From assembly GCA_016928415.1 (NCBI GenBank), contig JAFGKU010000110.1, positions 1 through 56,829 on the forward strand: 56,829 nt of DNA, in the 5' to 3' direction. The stretch is from Spirochaetales bacterium (lineage in GTDB: Bacteria; Spirochaetota; Spirochaetia; SZUA-6; JAFGRV01). Shown here in pieces: positions 1-9,681 of this stretch. Below the pieces are notes generated by a model that saw only the letters and a list, made by a program, of their open reading frames with translations, did no database searches and was not told the origin of the DNA. A program made the translations under genes and the position numbers. Every line of letters starts with the position of its first letter. Positions within the stretch are counted from its first letter, which is position 1.

Positions 1-57
1 CGATAAAAAACATATTTTTTTTTAGGGTAAATTCAAATTTTATTGATATTTTACCTC

Positions 58-81
58 ATTGACCGGTACCGGGGTGTCAAT
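58..81. promoter_or_regulatory. Inverted repeat, possible operator
   Basis: ATTGAC at 58-63 and GTCAAT at 76-81 are perfect inverted arms enclosing the 10-bp palindrome CCGGTACCGG (63-72), which is slightly off centre. It lies far upstream of the promoter at 195-223. It may be an operator for a gene outside the window or for the signalling operon; nothing else in positions 1-190 looks coding. Confidence 0.25.
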
Positions 82-194
82 CAACAATCCCGTTTATCAT
101 TGAAATTGATCTGGATACCCTTTGAAAAAATTCAAGCGGAAAGGGACTTTTCAAAGTTAATACCCGGATTTTGGAGTCAGCATAAAAGAATCGC

Positions 195-223
195 TTGAAT
201 TCATAATCGGCACTTTCTATACT
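195..223 (+). promoter_or_regulatory. Sigma70-type promoter of the signalling operon
   Basis: TTGAAT (195-200), a 17-bp spacer and TATACT (218-223) form a good vegetative promoter. The expected start near 230 leaves a leader of about 80 nt before the first gene at 313. The -35 box lies within CGCTTGAAT (192-200), which is the perfect inverse of ATTCAAGCG at 130-138. Confidence 0.6.
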
Positions 224-312
224 TTTCAGTAAAGGTTGTTTTTGGCGGCGGTTTTTATCCTGATATGAACGGGCCGGGAGGTTTTAAAGGGCATTTATAG
301 GCTTTTAACATT

Positions 313-2619
313 ATGGAAGAAATAAATAACGTTAAATCCAGAAAGAAAGACCGGCCGACAATCGGGTTTATCTCCGATGCTTTTATGGGTGATTATACTT
401 ATAGTTTGTGGCAGGGGGTCAGTGATGCGGCCCGGAAAGCGGATGTGAACCTTGTTACTTTTTCTTTGAAAACCTATATTTTAACTCCAAAAACCTCTTT
501 ACCTGAAATCCGTCTTTTAAAACTTATTTCGCAGGAAAAATATGACGGTATGATTCTCTGTGGAGGTGTCATCAGTTTGTTCCTGGGCCTGGACGGGTTA
601 AGAGCCATACTGGAAAGAAATTCGCGATTGCCTTTCGTTAATATAGGACTCATTATTGACGGGGTACCGAGTATCCTTGCCGACAATTATTCCGGAATGT
701 TCAACGCCGTTGATCATTTGATAACAAAACACAATCATAAACGGATCTGTTACATAAGGGGACCGGAGAACCATACGGAGGAACGGGAAAGATTCGAAGG
801 TTACAAGGCGGCATTAAAAAAACACAATCTGGAACTGGATGATGAACTGGTTTCTCCCCACTTCGACTGGAGTTCGGACGGTTTTTGTATTGATTTCAGC
901 AGAGGCATCCTGGGCGGTACCCTGTCCTGTGACGCCATTGCCGCGGCGAATGACAATATGGCAATCAGTTTTTATGATACCCTGCAGTCCGCAGGTATTG
1001 CCGTGCCCAATGATCTGGCAATTATCGGTTTTGACGATTTAAAAAACGCCGGTTATCATAAATACCTTTTAACTACCGCGAAAAATCCCTCATACGCAAT
1101 TGGGTGCCAGGCCGTGGAGTCGGTTCTTAAACGGATAAAGGGTGAGCCCCTCGCCGACGTGATTCGCATGCCGAGTAATGTAATCATAAGGAATTCATGC
1201 GGTTGTTCCCTTTTTGATGTTACGCATTTTCTTGAAAAAAAAACGTTCGATATCCCGTGGGAAAAGTATACGCCGCTTAAATCGTATAGCCGTGAAATTA
1301 CCGGCATTATAAACAAGGAGGATAACACGGACTCAGCCGCCCGCCATCTGGGCGTTTTACTTGGCGCTTTTGAAAAACAGCTGGCGAATGAAGTTTCCGG
1401 GGTGTTTTTGCAGTCGGTAGACGACCTCCTGACAGGTCTGTTGAAAAGCGAAGAGAATATCCGCATTGGTGAAAATATTCTTGTCCTGCTATGGCAGTAT
1501 GTGAAATACCTTGAAAAGAAACAAAATAAAGGGCTTCCCTTTTTTGAAAAAATATTCACCAATGCATGGAAAATGTTCGAAGATTCTCTGTCCCGGCTTG
1601 ACAGGGACCGAAAAAACAGGGTAATTGACCATTCCCGCCTGCTATGCTGGACAAACTGGGATGTGTATCCCACTTTTGATCTGGATGAAATGCTTCGTGT
1701 TCTTACAAAGCGCATACCGCAGTTCGGTATACGGTTCTGTTATCTTTCCCTCTTTGCCGGTACCGACCCATCCAGGGCGCGTATCATCATGGGTTTTGAC
1801 AACAAGGGAAAGACGGTCATAGGGATGGACAATCCTGAATTCGATTCGGCGGACCTTGTACCCGGCGGCAAATGGCCTGAAAAGGGTGCTTTTTCCGTAC
1901 TGGTTGAATCACTCCATGTGCAGGATGAACAGCCCGGGTATATTGTTTTTGATGCCGTCGACCTTGAAGATTTCATTTTTATGAATCTAACCCTCCAGGT
2001 AAGCGCTTCCCTGAAAGCCATTTTTTCCATCCGGAAGCTCAGGTATGTCATGGGTAACGTGGTTGAGGCGATGGGTCTTACCGTAGAGACCCGGGACCCG
2101 TATACGGCCGGACACCAGAGGAGGGTCTCCGACCTGGCCCGTACGATAGCAGGCCGAATGAACCTTGACTATGAAAAAACAGAAGGCATACGGATGGCGG
2201 CCTCTATTCACGACATAGGGAAAATCGCGGTGCCTACGGAAATTCTGATTAAACCGTCCCGTCTGACAGATGTGGAATTCAGCATCATCAAGGTCCATCC
2301 CCAGGCAGGGTATGATATTTTAAAGAATGTAGATTTTCCCTGGCCGGTGGCGCAAATCGTTTATCAGCATCATGAAAAAATTAACGGCTCCGGTTATCCT
2401 CTTGGCCTTTCGGGGGATGAAATCCTCATCGAATCACGGATAGTCACCGTGGCTGACGTTATTGAGGCGATGTCCAGCCACAGGCCGTACAGACCCACGT
2501 TGGGAATCGATGCCGCGCTTGAGGAAATTGAAAAGAACAAAAACATACTCTATGACCCTGATGTAGTAGAGGTTTGCCTGGACCTGTTCAGGAACAGAGG
2601 ATATACCCTGAAATCTTGA
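313..2619 (+). CDS. PBP-like sensor / GAF-like / HD-GYP protein (probable c-di-GMP phosphodiesterase)
   Basis: A 768-residue protein without a signal peptide. Residues about 16-290 resemble the LacI/periplasmic-binding fold (TIGFISDAF start, later IAAANDNMAI and IIGFDDL), but no N-terminal DNA-binding helix-turn-helix is present. A short CGC motif follows at residues 296-298. A poorly conserved, GAF-like region lies at about 455-580, and a C-terminal HD-GYP domain at about 590-768 has IHDIGK (H/D near 632) and HHEKINGSGYPLG, so the catalytic residues look intact. HD-GYP domains hydrolyse cyclic di-GMP; the ligand of the sensor is unknown. The gene starts a tightly spaced operon with a two-receiver regulator and a hybrid kinase. 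The ribosome-binding site is weak. The gene at 19553 has the same sensor layout with an AraC output. Confidence 0.85.
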   Translation: MEEINNVKSRKKDRPTIGFISDAFMGDYTYSLWQGVSDAARKADVNLVTFSLKTYILTPKTSLPEIRLLKLISQEKYDGMILCGGVISLFLGLDGLRAILERNSRLPFVNIGLIIDGVPSILADNYSGMFNAVDHLITKHNHKRICYIRGPENHTEERERFEGYKAALKKHNLELDDELVSPHFDWSSDGFCIDFSRGILGGTLSCDAIAAANDNMAISFYDTLQSAGIAVPNDLAIIGFDDLKNAGYHKYLLTTAKNPSYAIGCQAVESVLKRIKGEPLADVIRMPSNVIIRNSCGCSLFDVTHFLEKKTFDIPWEKYTPLKSYSREITGIINKEDNTDSAARHLGVLLGAFEKQLANEVSGVFLQSVDDLLTGLLKSEENIRIGENILVLLWQYVKYLEKKQNKGLPFFEKIFTNAWKMFEDSLSRLDRDRKNRVIDHSRLLCWTNWDVYPTFDLDEMLRVLTKRIPQFGIRFCYLSLFAGTDPSRARIIMGFDNKGKTVIGMDNPEFDSADLVPGGKWPEKGAFSVLVESLHVQDEQPGYIVFDAVDLEDFIFMNLTLQVSASLKAIFSIRKLRYVMGNVVEAMGLTVETRDPYTAGHQRRVSDLARTIAGRMNLDYEKTEGIRMAASIHDIGKIAVPTEILIKPSRLTDVEFSIIKVHPQAGYDILKNVDFPWPVAQIVYQHHEKINGSGYPLGLSGDEILIESRIVTVADVIEAMSSHRPYRPTLGIDAALEEIEKNKNILYDPDVVEVCLDLFRNRGYTLKS

Positions 2620-2631
2620 TGGAGAGTGATG

Positions 2632-3879
2632 ATGAAAATACTTGTTATAGATGAATCGCCTTTTGTAAAAAATTACATACAGAAAAAGATGGAAGAAAAC
2701 AATGTGATTGTCCATGTAGCCAGCAACGGTCTGGAGGGTATGCTCAAGATGCGCTCCGAAACCCCGGACCTTATCATTATGGAATACGAGCTTTCCAGGA
2801 AAAGCAGCGTGGAATTGCTGAAGGAAAAAATGGGAAGCACGTCCTTGAAAAGGGTGCCGGTGATAATGATCTCCGCCCAGTTTGACAAGAAAAAGATAAT
2901 GGATTTATCACAGTACAAGGTGAAGAAATTTCTCACAAAGCCCATTAAAATAGATGCCCTTTTCAAGGCCATTTGCGAATTACTGAATATAAAATTCGAA
3001 ATGGATGCCACGCCTTCCATCATGGAAACGCATTTCAATGATAATATCCTCTTTGTTGAAATTGCCATGGGACTGAACTGGGACAAAATAGACCTCCTTA
3101 AATTCAAGATTGCCGAATTGATGAAGCTGTATAAAATTTATGCGCCCAGGACCCTGGTCATCATGTCAAACCTTAACGTTGAAGAGGATTCGGACAGGAA
3201 AGTATTGGCACTGCTCGGGAATATCATTGAAACCACCCATACTCCCAAAAAGGCCGTAAAGATTTTAACGTCACTCGGCTTTATTAAAAAAATTATCGCA
3301 GGTCACACGGACTTTTCAAATATAGAAGTGGTGGATAACCTTGACAAGGCCATAGACAGTCTCCTGGACAACAAGGTGCTGGAGCAGAGTCTCCTGTCAC
3401 AAAGAATGTACAAACAGGACCTCCTTGCCGCTAAAAAGGTAAAGACGGAGAAAAACCAGGACATACAGTTTCACTTTGAGGAAGAAAGCAAACCGGATTA
3501 CAGTATTTCCTGCGATTCAACGATTGTCATTGTTGATGATGACGTTGTAATCCAGGAATTTGTCAAAACGGCCTTCGGTGATACCGGCTGCAATGTGATC
3601 GCGTATTCCAATGGCAGGAATTTTCTCGAAGACCTTCCGAAAAAGCAGTTCGACCTGCTGTTCATTGATTTGATGATGCCCGTAATGAACGGTTTCGAGG
3701 TGCTTCATCGAATGAAACAGATGAAAGCGAACCTGCCCGTTGTCGTTCTTTCCGCCCTTTCACGGAAGGAAACCGTTGTTGAAGCGAAAAAATACGGAAT
3801 TTTAAGTTATCTGATAAAACCGATTACCCCGAAAATGCTGCATGCGAAAGCTGCCGAAATTTTAAAAATGAGTTTTTAA
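2632..3879 (+). CDS. Two-receiver response regulator with a Glu in the first phospho-site
   Basis: About 415 residues: an N-terminal receiver (1-115), a middle domain (about 125-255) of alternating strands and helices that may be STAS-like, and a second receiver at about 295-415. The second receiver is canonical: VDDD acidic cluster, Asp346 in LLFIDLMMP, and the Lys of LIKP. In the first receiver the acidic pair is DE (7-8) and the Lys of LTKP is present, but the phospho-acceptor position is Glu51 (LIIMEYELS). I chose ATG 2632 because GGAG at 2621-2624 is 7 nt away; in-frame GTG 2626 and ATG 2629 are alternatives. It starts 12 nt after the HD-GYP gene and has no DNA-binding output, so it probably acts through protein contacts within the phosphorelay. 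Confidence 0.85.
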   Translation: MKILVIDESPFVKNYIQKKMEENNVIVHVASNGLEGMLKMRSETPDLIIMEYELSRKSSVELLKEKMGSTSLKRVPVIMISAQFDKKKIMDLSQYKVKKFLTKPIKIDALFKAICELLNIKFEMDATPSIMETHFNDNILFVEIAMGLNWDKIDLLKFKIAELMKLYKIYAPRTLVIMSNLNVEEDSDRKVLALLGNIIETTHTPKKAVKILTSLGFIKKIIAGHTDFSNIEVVDNLDKAIDSLLDNKVLEQSLLSQRMYKQDLLAAKKVKTEKNQDIQFHFEEESKPDYSISCDSTIVIVDDDVVIQEFVKTAFGDTGCNVIAYSNGRNFLEDLPKKQFDLLFIDLMMPVMNGFEVLHRMKQMKANLPVVVLSALSRKETVVEAKKYGILSYLIKPITPKMLHAKAAEILKMSF

Positions 3880-3888
3880 GAGGTATTG

Positions 3889-6708
3889 ATGAATATACTG
3901 TTTATTGGAAAAAACGTGCTGCCCGATGACTTCAGGAGTATACCTTATAACCTTTTATTTGTTGATAACAGGGAGAAAGCGCAGAACATCATGCAGAAGG
4001 AGGATGTAAATGCGCTGGTGGTCGACCTGGACCTTTTTGCAGGCGAGGAACTGGACACGGTGAAGAGCCTGAGCCGTTCCCTCTCCATTCCGGTAGTTGC
4101 ATTGTTAAATGAGGATGATGAAAACCTGGCAAGGGACATACTGGCGGCGGGGGCCCAGGATTTTCTGATAAAGGAGCGGATTTTGCCCGATCAATTCCGC
4201 GCCACCCTGGAATTCGCCCTGAACCGCAAGGCCCTTCTGGACAAGGCCGACAGGCTTCTTTCACGCCTTACTGACTACACAACTTTCAGGTCCCCTTACC
4301 ATACCGTCTTTATGCAGGTTCCTCATGGTATGTTCCTGCTTGATGGGAATGGCAATTTCGTGCGCGTCAATACGGCCTTTGAACAGGCTTTCGGCTGCCG
4401 GGACAGGGAGATCCATGGAAAACCGTTTGTCCATGTGCTTCCGGAAGATGAGCGGGACCGTTTCACTTCCGAATCATCCGCCTTTTTTAACGGGGAAAAT
4501 CCTTCATTCGTATATGATACCCAATGCCACCCGGAAGAAGGGTGCAGGAATCTCGGCATTGGATTTATTGCGGCTCATGATGGCGGGGAACGGCTTCGAT
4601 TTTCTTTCGGATTGATCAAGGACGAAACAGAGGAGGTCCGGGAGCGGAATGAACTCGAACGGGCAAAGGAAAATGCCGAGAAGGCGACTTCGGCAAAATC
4701 GACTTTCCTTGCCAATATGAGCCATGAAATCAGGACGCCCATTCATACCATCGTGGGAATGTCGGAGTTGCTCGCCGATACGCGGCTGGATGAGGAACAG
4801 AGTGAATATGTCAAACAAATCCAGTTCTCCGCGGACGTTCTGTTGACTTTGGTAAACGATATTCTGGATTTCACGAAAATTGAAGCGGGTAAATTGAACC
4901 TTGAAATTATCGACTTTGATATCTACAAGGTAATTGAAGATTCGGTAGATATCGTCATATTGAAGGCGCACCAGAAAAACCTGGAAGTCCTTTGTGATAT
5001 TGTTCCCAGCGTTCCCGATATTGTGCGCGGTGACCCCGTCCGGCTGAGGCAAATCCTGGTTAACCTGGTGAATAATGCCGTTAAATTTACCGAAAAGGGC
5101 GAGATAATCATAAGGGTTGAGAAATACCAGGAGGACACGGAGGAGGTAGTCATCAAATTCTCCGTCAAAGACAGCGGCATTGGGATTTCAAAAGAAAACC
5201 AGGAAAAATTATTCAAGTCCTTCTCCCAGTCTGACAGTTCGACAACGAGAAAATTCGGCGGAACGGGATTGGGCCTCTCCATTTCCAGGAGCCTGTGCGA
5301 ATTGATGCAGGGAGAGATAGGGGTGGAGAGTGAACCGGGGAAAGGGGCGACGTTCTGGTTCACGGCCAGGTTCAGGAAGTCCATGCTCACTTCGGACCTG
5401 GAGCAGGATTACAAGAATTCCTTCGAAAGCGTCCGGGTGCTCGTGGTGGATGATAATGCCACATCGCGTCTCATATTGAAAAAATATTTCTCGTATTGGG
5501 GCTGTTATGTGACGGAAGCCGCCAATGGCGAGGATGCCCTTAAAAATTTAAGGAAGAATGCCGCGGAAAACAAGGTTTTCGACCTGGTCCTGATTGACCT
5601 CCTGATGCCCGGCATGGATGGATGGCAGCTGTCCAGTGAAATCAACTCGGACAAGACAATAAACCTGTCCAAGCTCATTCTTTTGACACCGGCCGGAATG
5701 GCTTCGGCGGAAGCAAAAATGAAACTGCTGAAATGGTTCAACGGCTACCTTTCCAAACCGGTTCAGGTGAAGGAGTTGTATGATTGTGTAGAAAAGGTAT
5801 TGAACGAGGAACTGGACCTGGAGGCCGGGAATATTTTCGATGAGGATACAGAAGAGGTTGAGGTGGTCCGGCAATCGCCTGATGAGACAATAAAGGAATC
5901 CGGAACACCGGCAGAAACAATAGATAACGAAAAGGCTTCCCCTGTCAGGCAGAAGATCCTTATTGCCGAGGATCACGAGATTAACCGGCAGCTTTTTTCA
6001 GCCATTTTAGGGCGACTGGGTTATACCCTCACCCTGGTAGGTGACGGCCAGGAAGCGGTGAATGCCGTTTCTTCCGATAGCTTTGATCTTGTTTTCATGG
6101 ATGTTCAGATGCCGAATATGGACGGCTATGCGGCCACGGAAAAATTGAGGGAAATGGGATTCAATAATCCGATCATTGCCGTAACCGCTACGGCCTTCAA
6201 GGAAGATATTGAGGCCTGCTACAAGTCCGGGATGAATGACATTCTGCCCAAGCCCTTCAAAAAAAAGGATCTCATTCCGGTTTTGTATAAATGGCTCAGT
6301 TCGAAAAGCTCGTTTGCAGGGGGTGAATCGGAGGAAGAGCAGACAAGGCAGTGCAATCCGGAAGAAACCGCTGTTTTTGATTATGAGACAGCCCTCGATA
6401 ATTTCATGGGAAAGAAGGATGTTGTCATCCGTGTAGTAAAAACTTTTGTGGAGAAAGCTTCCGTACAGGTCGATAATTTAAGTGAAAACTGTAAAAACGG
6501 TGACATGGATGCGGTCCGTTTCGATGCCCATGCCATCAAGGGAAGTTCCCTGAACCTGGGTATCAATAGGGTCGGCCATTTTGCCAGGGAACTGGAGATA
6601 GCAGCCAGGGATAAAAGGAAAGACGATTGTGAAGAAACCTTTAACTGTTTAAAGTCGGCCTTTGATGAATTTTTATCACAACTTGGCGGGATGAAGGATT
6701 TTAAATGA
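3889..6708 (+). CDS. Hybrid sensor histidine kinase (pseudo-receiver, PAS, HisKA, HATPase, REC, REC, HPt)
   Basis: About 939 residues, soluble, with no membrane segment. In order: a degenerate N-terminal receiver (1-105; its acidic pair is lost, IGKN in place of DD), a PAS-like domain (about 140-255), HisKA with [12 protein letters not shown] and His279, HATPase with [15 protein letters not shown] and [10 protein letters not shown] boxes, receiver 1 (Asp570 in [11 protein letters not shown]), receiver 2 (Asp738 in [11 protein letters not shown]) and a C-terminal HPt domain with His881 in [10 protein letters not shown]. All residues for an internal His-Asp-His relay are present. ATG 3889 is preferred over TTG 3886 because AGAGG ends 5 nt upstream. 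It starts 9 nt after the two-receiver gene, its likely partner. The MBL/cNBD gene follows 41 nt downstream. Confidence 0.92.
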   Translation: MNILFIGKNVLPDDFRSIPYNLLFVDNREKAQNIMQKEDVNALVVDLDLFAGEELDTVKSLSRSLSIPVVALLNEDDENLARDILAAGAQDFLIKERILPDQFRATLEFALNRKALLDKADRLLSRLTDYTTFRSPYHTVFMQVPHGMFLLDGNGNFVRVNTAFEQAFGCRDREIHGKPFVHVLPEDERDRFTSESSAFFNGENPSFVYDTQCHPEEGCRNLGIGFIAAHDGGERLRFSFGLIKDETEEVRERNELERAKENAEKATSAKSTFLANMSHEIRTPIHTIVGMSELLADTRLDEEQSEYVKQIQFSADVLLTLVNDILDFTKIEAGKLNLEIIDFDIYKVIEDSVDIVILKAHQKNLEVLCDIVPSVPDIVRGDPVRLRQILVNLVNNAVKFTEKGEIIIRVEKYQEDTEEVVIKFSVKDSGIGISKENQEKLFKSFSQSDSSTTRKFGGTGLGLSISRSLCELMQGEIGVESEPGKGATFWFTARFRKSMLTSDLEQDYKNSFESVRVLVVDDNATSRLILKKYFSYWGCYVTEAANGEDALKNLRKNAAENKVFDLVLIDLLMPGMDGWQLSSEINSDKTINLSKLILLTPAGMASAEAKMKLLKWFNGYLSKPVQVKELYDCVEKVLNEELDLEAGNIFDEDTEEVEVVRQSPDETIKESGTPAETIDNEKASPVRQKILIAEDHEINRQLFSAILGRLGYTLTLVGDGQEAVNAVSSDSFDLVFMDVQMPNMDGYAATEKLREMGFNNPIIAVTATAFKEDIEACYKSGMNDILPKPFKKKDLIPVLYKWLSSKSSFAGGESEEEQTRQCNPEETAVFDYETALDNFMGKKDVVIRVVKTFVEKASVQVDNLSENCKNGDMDAVRFDAHAIKGSSLNLGINRVGHFARELEIAARDKRKDDCEETFNCLKSAFDEFLSQLGGMKDFK

Positions 6709-6749
6709 GAAGTCCGGTTTGAGAAGTATAATGGGGAATGGGATTTAAT

Positions 6750-8951
6750 ATGGAAAAAATGAAAGTGGTCAATGGTGTTTATTGGGTCGATATTCCCGAG
6801 GCCGGACTTTATGTATTGTGCGGGTGCCCGGCAGATACGACCAAGCACCTGATGAAACGAGGATTCATAGTCCAGAAGGTAAAGCAGGGGGTGACGTATG
6901 AATCCGGACCCAATGTCATCCTGCTCTCCGATGTGTCCATCCAGAAGGGAGCTTTTTCCAACCTGGCCGAATTTCCCATTTTACAGATGCTTTACAGGCA
7001 GGGCATGATCCTTCCCGATCATCCCAACAATACGGGTGACAGGCCCATGCTGGCCGGCCTTTTAAACCAGATAACGGCCCAAAGTGAATATATATACCGG
7101 GGTAATTACGGTTTGACCTCCGTGGAAGAAATAATGGAGGCGGGGATTTCAAGGGACGTTGCCGAGGAGATTTTCCGCATCAAGCTTAAATTCGCCTTTG
7201 GTAAAATAAAAAAGACGGAAGAACTTCTCGATTTCAGGATCGTTGAAACGGACCCTGTTGAATTGAAAAACGGGGTTTTCATCCAGCGGAAGGAATTGAA
7301 CGTTTATGAATTCCAGTACAAGGGAGGTTCACTGGTTGTTGACATGAACCTGGGCTTGAACGAGGAGTATGAACCGGCCATTAACCTGGATTTCCATAAA
7401 ATCAACCGCGAGTATTTTTCCGTTATCCATATCGGCGAGGGCAATGGCTGGGACGTCAACAGGCAATGCATGTCCAGCCTGGTAACATTCCAGGGTAAAA
7501 TTTACCTGATAGACACGGGCCCCAACATCCTGCACAGCCTGACCGCGCTGGGGATCAGCGTGAATGAAATAAACGGCATCTTCCATACGCATGCCCATGA
7601 CGACCACTTTGCCGGTTTGCCGTCCCTCGTAAGAACGGACCATCAGATCAAGTATTACGCCACGCCTTTGGTCCGTTCAACGGTCATCAAGAAACTTTCC
7701 GCCCTTATGTCCATTTCGGAAAAGAGATCGCAGAGTTCATTCGCCGTGTACGATCTGAAATTCAACAAGTGGAACAATATTAATGGCCTGGAAGTCATGC
7801 CGATATATTCACCGCATCCCGTGGAAACGAGCATTTTCTTTTTCAGGACATTGTGGGAAGGAGGCTACAGGACATACGCGCATTTCGCCGATATTCCCTC
7901 CATGGAAACGATGGATAATGTTCTATTCAAGGAAATAGAGGAATCTTCCTTTTCAAAAAAGATATATATGAATGTAAAGACGAGCCTGTTTAAAAAGGTA
8001 AACCTGAAAAAGATAGATATCGGGGGAGGGCTGATCCACGGCAAGGCCGAGGATTTCGCCAATGACAGGTCCAGCAAGATAGTGTTGAGCCACATTTCCG
8101 AGTCACTCACCGATTCTCAAAAGGAAATAGGGTCGAATGCAAGCTTTGGAATGGAAGATGTGCTTATTTCGGCGCACAAGGATTACCACATGCTTTCGGC
8201 CTTCCGGTATTTAAGCGCCTATTTCCCCGATGCGCCCAGGTATGAATTGAACATGCTTTTAAATTGTCCCGTTGTGTCTTTTAATGTCGGGTTGATTATA
8301 GCCAAGAAAGGCATCATGAACAAATATGTCTATTGCCTGTTAAGCGGTGTTATCGAGGTGATAGATTCCGCGGCAAAAACTGTAAACCGTTTATCCGCCG
8401 GCTCCATTATCGGTGAATTGGCCGTGGTCACCGGTGAAGCGCCGGTAAAGACATACCGGGCCATGAGCTATATAAGTGTACTCCAGATTCCCTGTGCCTT
8501 GTATGAGGAATTCATAAAACGGAATTTTACGCGTGAACAGATACGCAAGGATTATGAAAATAAAAAATTTCTCGAAAGCTCGTGGCTGTTCGGTGAAATG
8601 GTGTCTTCGGTTATCCAGAGCAGTATTGCGCGGCAGATGGAGATCAAGTTTTATCCCAAGGATGTCTTCATTGATATCGGCAGTCATTGCCGGATTTTCA
8701 TGCTGAAAGCCGGCCGCGTGCGGCTGGAACTGGATGATAAACCGGTGGACATGGTGGCGCCCGGCGGTTTTTTCGGGGAAGAAAGTATTTTCTACGATCA
8801 GGTCAGCCTTATGACCGCCTTCACCATGGAAGACTGCGAGGTATACATCATTTCCGGCGAAGTGTTGAGGAAGATACCCATTATTGAATGGAAAATGCTG
8901 GAAACATTCGAGCGCAGGCTTACCGCATTCGGCACCCAGCTTGATTCATGA
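6750..8951 (+). CDS. Metallo-beta-lactamase-fold protein with two degenerate cyclic-nucleotide-binding domains
   Basis: About 733 residues. An N-terminal region of about 200 residues has a CGCP motif of the kind often placed next to MBL domains. The MBL core contains HTHAHDDH (His281, His283, Asp285, His286), the usual di-metal motif of hydrolases. Two C-terminal segments (about 500-590 and 625-720) have the cyclic-nucleotide-binding fold (GSIIGELAVV and GGFFGEESIF), but neither keeps the usual phosphate-binding Arg after the GE motif. The substrate is unknown; MBL enzymes of this type can be phosphodiesterases. ATG 6750 is chosen because GGGA lies 6 nt upstream; ATG 6738 is too close to a purine stretch. 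Its last bases overlap the alkyltransferase gene by 4 nt, so the two are probably coupled. Confidence 0.8.
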   Translation: MEKMKVVNGVYWVDIPEAGLYVLCGCPADTTKHLMKRGFIVQKVKQGVTYESGPNVILLSDVSIQKGAFSNLAEFPILQMLYRQGMILPDHPNNTGDRPMLAGLLNQITAQSEYIYRGNYGLTSVEEIMEAGISRDVAEEIFRIKLKFAFGKIKKTEELLDFRIVETDPVELKNGVFIQRKELNVYEFQYKGGSLVVDMNLGLNEEYEPAINLDFHKINREYFSVIHIGEGNGWDVNRQCMSSLVTFQGKIYLIDTGPNILHSLTALGISVNEINGIFHTHAHDDHFAGLPSLVRTDHQIKYYATPLVRSTVIKKLSALMSISEKRSQSSFAVYDLKFNKWNNINGLEVMPIYSPHPVETSIFFFRTLWEGGYRTYAHFADIPSMETMDNVLFKEIEESSFSKKIYMNVKTSLFKKVNLKKIDIGGGLIHGKAEDFANDRSSKIVLSHISESLTDSQKEIGSNASFGMEDVLISAHKDYHMLSAFRYLSAYFPDAPRYELNMLLNCPVVSFNVGLIIAKKGIMNKYVYCLLSGVIEVIDSAAKTVNRLSAGSIIGELAVVTGEAPVKTYRAMSYISVLQIPCALYEEFIKRNFTREQIRKDYENKKFLESSWLFGEMVSSVIQSSIARQMEIKFYPKDVFIDIGSHCRIFMLKAGRVRLELDDKPVDMVAPGGFFGEESIFYDQVSLMTAFTMEDCEVYIISGEVLRKIPIIEWKMLETFERRLTAFGTQLDS

Positions 8952-9430
8952 CAGCCACCCTTTATCATGATAATATAAACACAGCGATCGGATACCTTAC
9001 CGTTTGTGTCGATGAGCAGGGCCGGGTCTGCTTTCTTTTCTTCTCCAGGAGCCCCGCCGGCGGGAAGCACTTTCATTACAAGCATGATGCTGCTGCTGTT
9101 AAAAATGCCGTCGGGCAGCTTTCGGAATATTTTGCGGGCAAAAGGAAAGATTTCCACCTGCCTCTGCATCCTCACGGTACACCGTTTCAGCAAAAGGTCT
9201 GGGAGTCCCTGAAAACGATTCCCTATGGTATAACGGCCAGTTATGCCGACATTGCCGTAAAAATCGGGCAGCCGCGGGCTGTAAGAGCTGTGGGGAATGC
9301 CGCGGGAAGGAATCCCGTACCCGTAATCATCCCCTGCCATAGAATTATCCGGTCCGACGGAAGCCCGGGAGGGTACGCGGGAGGTATTGAGGCTAAAAAG
9401 TATCTTCTAAACCTGGAAGGAGCCGGGTAA
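8948..9430 (+). CDS. ogt: Methylated-DNA--protein-cysteine methyltransferase
   Basis: A 160-residue suicide DNA-repair protein that takes the alkyl group from O6-alkylguanine. The C-terminal domain has the signature PVPVIIPCHRII with acceptor Cys130, preceded by the DNA-binding helix (ITASYADIAVKIGQPRAVRAVGNA contains the conserved Arg finger) and followed by the GGYAGG turn. The N-terminal domain is short, as in Ogt-type proteins. ATGA at 8948-8951 overlaps the stop of the upstream gene, so it is the last cistron of the signalling operon. No terminator hairpin is visible after it; it faces the convergent bTHX gene. Confidence 0.93.
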   Translation: MTATLYHDNINTAIGYLTVCVDEQGRVCFLFFSRSPAGGKHFHYKHDAAAVKNAVGQLSEYFAGKRKDFHLPLHPHGTPFQQKVWESLKTIPYGITASYADIAVKIGQPRAVRAVGNAAGRNPVPVIIPCHRIIRSDGSPGGYAGGIEAKKYLLNLEGAG

Positions 9431-9480
9431 TCTTTTTTAATCTTTGAAGACGGCTGTTAGGTGTTATTCTCTGTTGAAGT

Positions 9481-9588
9481 TCAGGTTTTCTTTTTTTTAG
9501 CGGAATTTTTTTTCTTTCTCGGCCGCCTCTTGCCGTAAGAATGCCTGGAAATTTTACCCCGCCCGGTTTTTTTGTCGCCTCTGCCCAT
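9481..9588 (-). CDS. 30S ribosomal protein bTHX
   Basis: A 35-codon gene below the usual length cut-off. The product begins MGRGDKKTGRGKI and continues with SYGKRRPRKKK before a lysine tail; this closely follows the known Thx pattern from Thermus (GKGDRRTxRGKI...GxYGKxRPRKKK). bTHX stabilises the head of the small ribosomal subunit. GGAGG at 9596-9600 is 7 nt from the ATG. Its own promoter is visible at 9610-9639. The Lys/Arg-rich extension past the RPRKKK box makes it somewhat longer than the Thermus protein. It lies 93 nt downstream of the radical-SAM gene. Confidence 0.9.
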   Translation of the reverse strand: MGRGDKKTGRGKISRHSYGKRRPRKKKNSAKKKKT

Positions 9589-9609
9589 ATAAAATCCTCC
9601 GTTTCCGTT

Positions 9610-9639
9610 CATATAACACTATAAAATTGCTAATGTCAA
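9610..9639 (-). promoter_or_regulatory. Promoter of bTHX
   Basis: On the minus strand TTGACA (9639-9634), an 18-bp spacer and TATATG (9615-9610) lie just before the short leader that carries the GGAGG site. The -35 is perfect and the -10 matches four of six positions. Confidence 0.55.
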
Positions 9640-9681
9640 CCGCCTGTTATCTGAAGGAAAGACAATTCTGAATTGACAAAT

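Noticed and set aside
1056..1715. A 219-codon minus-strand open frame inside the first gene
   Set aside because: Low-complexity Ser/Arg/Phe-rich translation antisense to a well-supported sensor gene, with no SD site.
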